Source of the DNA: a bacterium
GTDB lineage: Bacteria; Desulfobacterota; S145-22
Length of the DNA stretch: 16,619 nucleotides
NCBI GenBank assembly: GCA_027073795.1
Contig: JALTEW010000452.1
Coordinates: forward strand, 1-16,619
Direction of reading: 5' to 3'
Positions 1-5,241 of the stretch are shown piece after piece. Every line of letters begins with the position of its first letter. Positions within the stretch are counted from its first letter, which is position 1. The notes beneath the pieces are model-generated. The model had not been told where the DNA came from. It was given only the letters and a program-made list of their open reading frames with translations, and ran no database searches. Both the position numbers and the translations under genes were made by a program.

Positions 1-29
1 CTCTTCCTTAAATTCTCAACCCTCAGCAT
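1..29 (-). CDS. livG: LIV-type ABC transporter ATP-binding protein LivG, N-terminal fragment
   Basis: The minus strand reads ATG at 29-27 followed by eight more open codons giving MLRVENLRK before the window ends. This matches the usual opening of LivG-type ATPases, in which a short beta strand leads to the Walker A region. The ATG comes one base after the livM stop codon (TGA at 33-31), and an AGAGG ribosome-binding site lies about seven bases upstream inside the end of livM, so the two genes are translationally coupled. Only nine codons are visible, so the assignment rests mainly on operon position: LivH-LivM is normally followed by LivG and LivF. No ATPase motif can be checked here. Confidence 0.6.
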
Positions 30-30
30 G

Positions 31-990
31 TCATAGCCTCTCGGCATGCGTCTGGCTGGTGCGTTGCCTGGTTTTTTTAACGGCAAAGCCCAGCACCCCG
101 TCGGGCAGGAAAAAAATCAGAAGCATGAGAATAACTCCCAGAACAAGGGTCCAGTAATCGGTGTAAATGCCAACAAAGGTCCTCAGCAAGACGATGATGG
201 CAGCACCCAGCATGGGTCCCCAAAAGGTAAACCAGCCCCCCAGCAAACACATGATGAGAACCTCCAGCGAGAGCGTCCAAAAGAGCAATTCAGGAAAAAC
301 ATTACCCTCCACTGTTGCAAACAGCGAGCCGGCCACACCAGCAAAGGCACCTGCCAGGATCAGGCCAATAAGCTGGTGACGCCGCACGTCGACACCCACC
401 GCTGCACTACGTTCCGGGTTGTCCCGGATGCTTTGGAGAGTGTGGCCGAAGGGGGAATTAATAATCATGTACATCAGACCCAGGCAGACCAGAGATACGG
501 CCAGAGTAAAGTAATATGCCCCGCTGGTAGAAGAAATGCTTTCGGGAATCGGGATTCCGTGAATACCATTATCCCCTCCTGTAAAATCGTACCAACGGTA
601 TACGATAACCCATACCAGAGACCCAAGGGAGATCTGAAGCATGCCAAAGTACAGTTTGGACAATCGCACGCAGATAACCCCCATCAACAGACTCAGCAAG
701 GCTGCCGAAACAGGTGCCGCTATGTAGCCCACCCAGGGTGGCAGGTGGGTTTTCATCAGCAGCAGGGCTAAAGTATAGGCGCCCGTCCCGTAAAAAACAG
801 CATGGTGGAACTGGTATAGCCCCCCGAAACCAAGTACCAGATTGAGGCTGGTGGCCAGCAGCCCGGTAACCAGTATCAGGGAGAATATATAGATGTAAAA
901 GCGGGGAAGGCACGAGGGCACCAGGAAAAGTGCGACAAGCGCGGCTCCCAGAAGCATTATGGACTTAGAACTGCTATTTTCCCGAAACAA
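31..990 (-). CDS. livM: Branched-chain amino acid-type ABC transporter permease LivM
   Basis: This 319-residue inner-membrane permease is one half of the channel of a hydrophobic amino acid uptake (HAAT) transporter, pairing with LivH. It is almost entirely hydrophobic helices. Family hallmarks are visible: GLYQFHHAVFYGTGAYT at about 57-73, TGGDNGIHGIP at 137-147, the cytoplasmic coupling loop IRDNPERSAAVGVD at 188-201, and SLEVLIMCLLGGWFTFWGP at about 241-259. The start chosen is a TTG at 990: an AGGGGA ribosome-binding site (plus positions 996-1001) precedes it by five bases and overlaps the livH stop. The first internal ATG, at 957, has no such site. The gap to livH is nine bases and livG follows after one base. 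The substrate may be an amino acid, amide or other carboxylate; permease sequence does not decide this. Confidence 0.93.
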   Translation of the reverse strand: MFRENSSSKSIMLLGAALVALFLVPSCLPRFYIYIFSLILVTGLLATSLNLVLGFGGLYQFHHAVFYGTGAYTLALLLMKTHLPPWVGYIAAPVSAALLSLLMGVICVRLSKLYFGMLQISLGSLVWVIVYRWYDFTGGDNGIHGIPIPESISSTSGAYYFTLAVSLVCLGLMYMIINSPFGHTLQSIRDNPERSAAVGVDVRRHQLIGLILAGAFAGVAGSLFATVEGNVFPELLFWTLSLEVLIMCLLGGWFTFWGPMLGAAIIVLLRTFVGIYTDYWTLVLGVILMLLIFFLPDGVLGFAVKKTRQRTSQTHAERL

Positions 991-999
991 ACTCGTCCC

Positions 1000-1896
1000 C
1001 TACCACGTTGATTTGAGAAGTCCCTGAGGGAAAAAGATCAAAACGGTCACCACAGCCATATAAGGAAAAACAATGGCAAACTGGGGCCATACCAGAATGC
1101 CGATGGCATCTGTCAAACCAAATATCAGGGAACCAAGAAGAGCACCCCAGATATTCCCCAGCCCACCAATGATAACAATCAAAAATGCCTCGATGATAAT
1201 GGCTTGATCCATGCCCTGGGTAATGTTCTGGGTGGGGGCTACCAGCGCCCCGCCAAGACCTGCCAGGCAGCACCCTATAACAAACACGGCGGCAAAAACC
1301 CAACTGACATTGATGCCCATGGCACCCACCATCTCGCGATCCACAGCGGCGGCACGGGCGATCTTGCCAATGAGAGTTTTATTAGTAAACAGCCAGAGGC
1401 CCAGGGCTACCACCGGACCGATGATCAGCAAAAAGAGATTGTAACGTGGAAAGGGAAGCCCCAAAATGGAAAAAGAACCCTGCAGAAATACCGGTGGCGT
1501 CAAACTGCGGTAATCAGAACCCCACACAAACTTGACCAAGTCGCCGAAAACAAGCATGAGAGCAAAGGTGAAAAGGAGTAGCATGAGATGCTCCCTTTCG
1601 TAAAGATGGCAGAAAATTCCCCTTTCAACCAGAAAACTGATCAGAGCCACCCCCACAGGTGCCAGCAGCAGCGCCAGCCAGAAGGCAGCCACACCCCCAC
1701 CCAGGGCCATGGCAATGGTGTATGTCAAAAAGGCCCCGATCATGTATAACGAGCCGTGGGCAACGTTTGGTATGCGCAACACCCCCAGCACCAAGGTGAG
1801 TCCCGAGGCTACTATAAAGAGGATAGTCGTACGGCTCAGTCCCACCAGAATCTGCTGGAGGAACCCCACCAAAGTGATGTTGGCTGCAAAGTCCAT
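1000..1896 (-). CDS. livH: Branched-chain amino acid-type ABC transporter permease LivH
   Basis: A 298-residue multi-spanning permease, the usual partner of LivM in the HAAT family. Recognisable elements are the early signature GVLRIPNVAHGSLYMIGA (about 38-55), the coupling-loop sequence RAAAVDREMVGAMGINV, and the late EAFLIVIIGGLGNIWGALLGS segment, all typical of LivH. Length and helix pattern are normal. The ATG at 1896 has only a weak ribosome-binding site (TAGGCG about six bases away). It follows the binding-protein gene after a 112-base gap that contains a strong inverted repeat, and it leads directly into livM. Confidence 0.93.
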   Translation of the reverse strand: MDFAANITLVGFLQQILVGLSRTTILFIVASGLTLVLGVLRIPNVAHGSLYMIGAFLTYTIAMALGGGVAAFWLALLLAPVGVALISFLVERGIFCHLYEREHLMLLLFTFALMLVFGDLVKFVWGSDYRSLTPPVFLQGSFSILGLPFPRYNLFLLIIGPVVALGLWLFTNKTLIGKIARAAAVDREMVGAMGINVSWVFAAVFVIGCCLAGLGGALVAPTQNITQGMDQAIIIEAFLIVIIGGLGNIWGALLGSLIFGLTDAIGILVWPQFAIVFPYMAVVTVLIFFPQGLLKSTW

Positions 1897-1914
1897 AAAA
1901 TACGCCTATCAGTC

Positions 1915-1998
1915 GGTGGTTGGCAGATAGCGCCACGTACAGCGAATCTCTATCGTGTAAAAAACCGAATCCTGATGTTCACTAACTGCCAAACCACC
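1915..1998 (-). repeat. Long inverted repeat between binding-protein gene and livH
   Basis: The plus strand carries GGTGGTTGGCAG at 1915-1926 and its near-perfect reverse complement CTGCCAAACCACC at 1986-1998, with one extra A. In the minus-strand transcript this gives a 12-base-pair stem with a one-base bulge and a loop of about 59 bases. It fills most of the 112-base gap after the abundant periplasmic component and before the permeases. Such hairpins often protect the upstream message or cause partial termination, so that binding protein is made in excess. That role is inferred; no strong U-tract follows the stem. Confidence 0.6.
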
Positions 1999-2008
1999 TT
2001 CTTCTCAG

Positions 2009-3223
2009 CTATTGTTTTCTGGCTTTTTTGATTTCTTCGATGCTGGGGATGACCTCTTTACCCGGCAGGGTAACGATATCAGAAGCTATAAGATAAGGCT
2101 TCCCCGCCTCTTTTTTTGTTACTCCCATAAACATGGGATACATCACCTGATGGTCATAGGCTCGCAGGGTCAGCTTACCCACCGGGCTATCGATGCTCAT
2201 GCCTTCCAGGGCGTTAATCAGTTTCTCCGTGTCGACTTTACCGGCCTTTTCATATCCCTTGATGATAAAACTGGCTGTTACATAACCGTAAAGCGCGCCC
2301 ACCGCCGGCTCACGCCCGTAGGCGGACTTAAACTCCTTTACAAAGGCCGCATTGGCAGGTGTCTTGGGATAATAGTAGTAATAATTTGAGGTCCCGATGA
2401 CCCCCTGAGGAGCGTTGAGTCCCAAAGGTCTCAGAGTGGACAGCTCGGTGGCGGTATGCATGTAAAAGGGAACACGCTTGTTGAAACCGGTAGCCTTGGC
2501 AGCTTTTAAGAAAGGTACGCAGTCCCTGCCGCCAGTGGCCACGATGACCGCATCGGGCTTGGCTGATAAAATAGCAGTGATGTAAGGGGTGAAATCGGGC
2601 TCGCCCACCTTCCACCAGGATTGGCCCAGGAGTTTAACACCGGGTTTCAGTTTCTTCAGGTTAGACCAGACGGCATTGGCAATAGCATGACCGTACTCGT
2701 AGTCATCGCCAGCTATCCAGTATTTAATATAGGGATGTTTGGATAGGCCAAGTGCACCAGCTTTTCCGGCTATAGCTGTGTTTTCATTCATGGAAAAAAC
2801 ATAACGGTGGCCCTTAGCTCCCGTAATCTTAGCGCTTTTGGCAAAGGTAACAAAAAAGGGTATTTTTTCCTTCTTGCACAGATCCGATATGGCCAGGGCC
2901 AGGGCGCTGTTGATAGTGCCCATGAGGATATCAACGTTTTTGCGCATGATAAGCTCTTTGGCCTCACTGAGCCCGAGATCGACCTTGAACTTGCTATCCC
3001 TGGTAAAAAATTTAATCTTCTCGCCAAGAACACCACCCTTGGCATTAACCTTGTCAATAGCCAGCTTAAAGGCATCGCGCACATCATTGGTATATGTACT
3101 CGGAGGTCCGCTATAACAATCCACGATACCTACCTTGATGTTTTTGGCCTGCGCTGCCGGCACGCAAAGCAATAAAACAGCACCAATAGTTAAAAAGATA
3201 GAAAACAATAACTTCTTTTCCAT
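2009..3223 (-). CDS. LIV-type ABC transporter periplasmic substrate-binding protein
   Basis: A type I periplasmic binding protein (LivK/AmiC-like, Peripla_BP_6 fold) of 404 residues that delivers substrate to the LivH/LivM channel. The first 26 residues form a classical signal peptide (MEKKLL, a hydrophobic core, then AAQA before KN). The mature protein opens with IKVGIVDCYSGPPSTYTNDV, the usual first strand and ligand loop, and continues with a GDDYEYGHAIANAV helix cap near 172-185. A YYYYY run sits at 281-285. I chose ATG 3223 because it gives a normal signal peptide and has GGGAGGGG six bases upstream. The frame stays open to 3382, and an ATG at 3262 has its own strong AGGAGGG site, so a form 13 residues longer is possible. 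The ligand is unknown: leucine-like amino acids are the family default, but amides, aromatic acids and other carboxylates also use this fold. Confidence 0.9.
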   Translation of the reverse strand: MEKKLLFSIFLTIGAVLLLCVPAAQAKNIKVGIVDCYSGPPSTYTNDVRDAFKLAIDKVNAKGGVLGEKIKFFTRDSKFKVDLGLSEAKELIMRKNVDILMGTINSALALAISDLCKKEKIPFFVTFAKSAKITGAKGHRYVFSMNENTAIAGKAGALGLSKHPYIKYWIAGDDYEYGHAIANAVWSNLKKLKPGVKLLGQSWWKVGEPDFTPYITAILSAKPDAVIVATGGRDCVPFLKAAKATGFNKRVPFYMHTATELSTLRPLGLNAPQGVIGTSNYYYYYPKTPANAAFVKEFKSAYGREPAVGALYGYVTASFIIKGYEKAGKVDTEKLINALEGMSIDSPVGKLTLRAYDHQVMYPMFMGVTKKEAGKPYLIASDIVTLPGKEVIPSIEEIKKARKQ

Positions 3224-3350
3224 CACTAACCCCTCCCTTATTTGTACATATTTAGCTCTCATCATAACCCTCCTTTTACCGTCATGGTTTTTAAACATAT
3301 TACCCCATTCCTCCGTCCCAAATCTCACCCCCTTCCCTTGAATAAACCTA

Positions 3351-3370
3351 AAAAGCAGTCGAAGCTGCTT
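3351..3370 (-). terminator. Small hairpin with U-tract in the binding-protein leader
   Basis: On the minus strand AAGCAG (3370-3365), a six-base loop and CTGCTT (3358-3353) are followed by further Ts, giving a six-base-pair stem ending in a five-T run. It lies between the LarA-family gene and the binding-protein gene, downstream of the promoter-like site at 3435-3463. It could end read-through from the upstream gene or attenuate the transporter message. The stem is short, so termination would be weak at best. Confidence 0.3.
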
Positions 3371-3434
3371 CCCATAGGACACAAGCTTCCCTCATAAAAA
3401 CTCTCACAATTCGTATTTGCTTATCCGTTTCATT

Positions 3435-3463
3435 CTTCTATCCAAAAAATTGGGTACCGTCAA
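3435..3463 (-). promoter_or_regulatory. Putative sigma70 promoter for the LIV transporter operon
   Basis: The minus strand reads TTGACG (3463-3458), a 17-base spacer and TAGAAG (3440-3435). The -35 matches consensus at five of six positions and the -10 at four of six, with ideal spacing. Transcription would begin near 3428 and leave a leader of about 205 bases before ATG 3223. It lies in the 286-base gap after the LarA-family gene, suggesting that the transporter can be transcribed independently. Confidence 0.45.
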
Positions 3464-3509
3464 GTATTTCTCACCCTTCCCTTAAACGCCATCTAAAAGG
3501 AATCACCCA

Positions 3510-4820
3510 TTAATACAACTGAGGAGGCACACCCATATCAGGTAACACCATCCCACCGATGGGAAAAATATTCACCTTGGCATTGGGGAATTTCCTCTTT
3601 GTCTTTTCCATTGCCTCTTCCACGCTCGAGGCAAAGGCAAACCCCATCCGTTCGGCTTCCTCAAGTTTCACATCCCTTGAAACAATCGTCAGGTCGTACT
3701 GCGCCTTGTAAACCTCGGTGAAAAACAGCGCCATATTGAAATCGATAGGGGCTTCATTCAAGACGAGAGAGCGTCTCTTAAACGTATCCAGCAAAATCCG
3801 ATCCGGATGGTCAGACCCCATCTCCCGCACCACATCGAAGGCATGAAGCATCGGCTCCGGCATGGGGCCGCGCGTTGTCGCCAGGAGGATTACCGCCCCT
3901 CCCCGCCTGGTGCACATGGCGGCGGGGCCAATCGGCTTCATGAGCTGGGGACCTTCCGTATAGGGATAGGCAGAGAGTATCGTAACATCCGCCATTTCAT
4001 CCATCTTTACCTTGAAATTTGAGATGCAGCGCCTGATCCCCTCCTGGTGCGCCTCATAATAATGGCCGGCAACCACATCAAACACCTTTTCCTGATTCGT
4101 ATACAAGGCGCCAACAATCATATTGAGATCCGCCAGCCCCGCGACACGGGTAACCTCCTTATAAAAAGGGTTGGTCTCTGTGTTTCCCGGGTAGGCACCC
4201 TCTTTAATCGTATAAACGGTATGGTGCTCCCGGATGGTTTCGTAGGCCACCAGCCCCGGCATAACAATCTTTGGACCGCCGCCAAAACCGTTCATGGGAT
4301 GGGGAATGATCGACCCGATGGAAATCCGGTAATCGGCGTCATGAAAGGTTTTATTGAGTTTTATCGTTCCCCCGGAAGAAAGCTTTCCAATAGGGACAAG
4401 GTCCTTAGCGTGACAGTCATGCTGAATAACCCTGTAGGTATCGTAAACATCCGGGCCCAAACGATCTCGCAGCGCCTCCTCCGGCATGGGGACATGGGAC
4501 CCAAGGGCAACAATCAGCGTGACATCGCCTTTTTTCACCCCCACCTCATCCAATTTTTTCAAAATACCCGGCAGGAGTTTACGAACAGGCGTTGGCCGCG
4601 TCCAATCATCAATAGCAATGGCAACCGTGTTGCCTGGCCCGAGAACATCCTCAATCGGCGGAATCCTCACAGGGGCATTCAAGGCATCCAAAACCATCTC
4701 ATCGATAGTCCGCGTGATCTCCGTAGGCTCGGGATTCACATAATTCAGAAGGTGCCACCCCTCGGGAAGTTCAAACTCTACCGTCTCATCTTCCTTGTAA
4801 AAAAGCCTATATCTCGCCAT
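3510..4820 (-). CDS. LarA-family nickel-pincer 2-hydroxyacid racemase/epimerase homologue
   Basis: A 436-residue cytoplasmic protein of the LarA (DUF2088) family. Known members racemise lactate, malate or other 2-hydroxy acids by reversible hydride transfer to a nickel-pincer nucleotide made by LarB, LarE and LarC. The N-terminal domain holds the substrate motif DDWTRPTP (71-78) and VALGSH with H109. The next segment has H174 and K184 in PHPMNGFGGGPKIVMPG, then H199/H200. These positions closely match the catalytic H108, nickel ligands H174 and H200, and cofactor-tethering K184 of Lactobacillus LarA. The ATG has AGGAGG seven bases upstream. No larB, larC or larE lies in the window, so cofactor would come from elsewhere in the genome. 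The neighbouring LIV-type uptake operon on the same strand suggests a shared substrate. Family membership is firm; the substrate is not known. Confidence 0.85.
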   Translation of the reverse strand: MARYRLFYKEDETVEFELPEGWHLLNYVNPEPTEITRTIDEMVLDALNAPVRIPPIEDVLGPGNTVAIAIDDWTRPTPVRKLLPGILKKLDEVGVKKGDVTLIVALGSHVPMPEEALRDRLGPDVYDTYRVIQHDCHAKDLVPIGKLSSGGTIKLNKTFHDADYRISIGSIIPHPMNGFGGGPKIVMPGLVAYETIREHHTVYTIKEGAYPGNTETNPFYKEVTRVAGLADLNMIVGALYTNQEKVFDVVAGHYYEAHQEGIRRCISNFKVKMDEMADVTILSAYPYTEGPQLMKPIGPAAMCTRRGGAVILLATTRGPMPEPMLHAFDVVREMGSDHPDRILLDTFKRRSLVLNEAPIDFNMALFFTEVYKAQYDLTIVSRDVKLEEAERMGFAFASSVEEAMEKTKRKFPNAKVNIFPIGGMVLPDMGVPPQLY

Positions 4821-4844
4821 CCTTTTCCCTCCTTTTCCACACCC

Positions 4845-4874
4845 TTTATATCACAGCCCGTTTGACACTGCCAA
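4845..4874 (-). promoter_or_regulatory. Putative sigma70 promoter for the LarA-family gene
   Basis: The minus strand has TTGGCA (4874-4869), an 18-base spacer and TATAAA (4850-4845). The -10 is preceded by TGA, which makes an extended -10. Each hexamer matches consensus at five of six positions. Initiation near 4838 would give a very short leader holding just the AAAGGAGG ribosome-binding site before ATG 4820. Confidence 0.5.
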
Positions 4875-4940
4875 GGGATTCACCAGACTTTAGAGAGGAT
4901 TTCAAAATATAAGACAATGGAAACGAAGAAAAATCTTTTT

Positions 4941-4977
4941 ATGGGTAAAACCCTCGCAAGCTACCCATGCTCTTTTT
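4941..4977 (+). terminator. Hairpin followed by a T-tract in the divergent intergenic region
   Basis: ATGGGTA (4941-4947) and TACCCAT (4962-4968) form a seven-base-pair stem with a 14-base loop, followed on the plus strand by GCTCTTTTTT. This looks like a weak factor-independent terminator, just before the promoter-like site at 4981-5008. It would insulate the kinase promoter from antisense transcription through the LarA-family gene. It is also a hairpin on the minus strand, but without a comparable T-tract directly after it. Confidence 0.4.
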
Positions 4978-4980
4978 TAT

Positions 4981-5008
4981 CTGACAATCTTTTGCATTTT
5001 AATATAAT
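4981..5008 (+). promoter_or_regulatory. Putative sigma70 promoter for the hybrid histidine kinase
   Basis: CTGACA (4981-4986), a 16-base spacer and a perfect TATAAT (5003-5008) match the housekeeping promoter consensus at 11 of 12 positions. Initiation near 5015 would give a leader of about 227 bases before the kinase ATG at 5242. It is the strongest promoter-like sequence I found in the 421-base gap between the divergent genes. Confidence 0.55.
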
Positions 5009-5015
5009 TCCAATA

Positions 5016-5089
5016 GGACCTGGGTGTGAGCTTCCTGCACACCAAGGAAAAAGAGTTGGGCACAGTGCAACTAAAGAAGGTCCCCCAGG
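5016..5089 (+). ncRNA. Possible structured leader upstream of the hybrid kinase
   Basis: Immediately after the predicted start of transcription, GGACC (5016-5020) can pair with GGTCC (5079-5083). This closes a segment that holds two local hairpins: GGTGTG/CACACC (5023-5028 with 5038-5043) and GTTG/CAAC (5055-5058 with 5068-5071). The fold would be a compact three-way junction. A competing pairing, CCTGGG (5019-5024) with CCCAGG (5084-5089), shares bases with the outer stem and with the first hairpin, so the RNA could switch between two folds. I recognise no known riboswitch class. The same DNA also contains an open reading frame, and chance pairing is not excluded. Confidence 0.25.
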
Positions 5090-5145
5090 ATTTGACAGAA
5101 AAGTTGAGTGATGCCACAGTGTTGTTGGCTGATCAGTGGTCATAA
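5026..5145 (+). CDS. Possible small open reading frame of 39 codons, or remnant of a gene
   Basis: From GTG at 5026 the frame reads VSFLHTKEKELGTVQLKK and continues through an acidic, helix-prone stretch to DQWS and a TAA at 5143-5145. Its amino acid make-up and codon choice look like real protein rather than a random frame. AGGA sits seven bases upstream, but that would fall at the very 5' end of the predicted transcript. No family is recognised. It may be a leader peptide, a gene relic or an accident; it competes with the RNA-structure reading of the same bases. Confidence 0.2.
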   Translation: MSFLHTKEKELGTVQLKKVPQDLTEKLSDATVLLADQWS

Positions 5146-5241
5146 CCCTGAACTGGGCAAGCGTTTGCTTTACATGGCAGGCAACTTGTTGTACAAAAAA
5201 AGCCTTGCGACTTTGGATAATTTAACTGGAGATGTATTTCA

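Noticed and set aside
46..771. 241-codon plus-strand open frame opposite livM
   Set aside because: Rich in Gln, His and Pro with no domain pattern. The minus-strand frame is a complete LivM with its hallmarks, so this is an antisense shadow.
3224..3382. N-terminal extension of the binding protein to 457 residues
   Set aside because: It would bury the signal peptide 53 residues into the protein, and most of it overlaps a leader with promoter and ribosome-binding features. The shorter start fits better.
4047..4865. 272-codon plus-strand open frame opposite the LarA-family gene
   Set aside because: No recognisable motif, and the opposite strand encodes conserved catalytic residues throughout.
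4821..4890. Sigma54 promoter for the LarA-family gene (TTGGCA seen)
   Set aside because: The spacing from GG to the nearest suitable GC is 15 bases, not the required 12. The sigma70 reading fits better.
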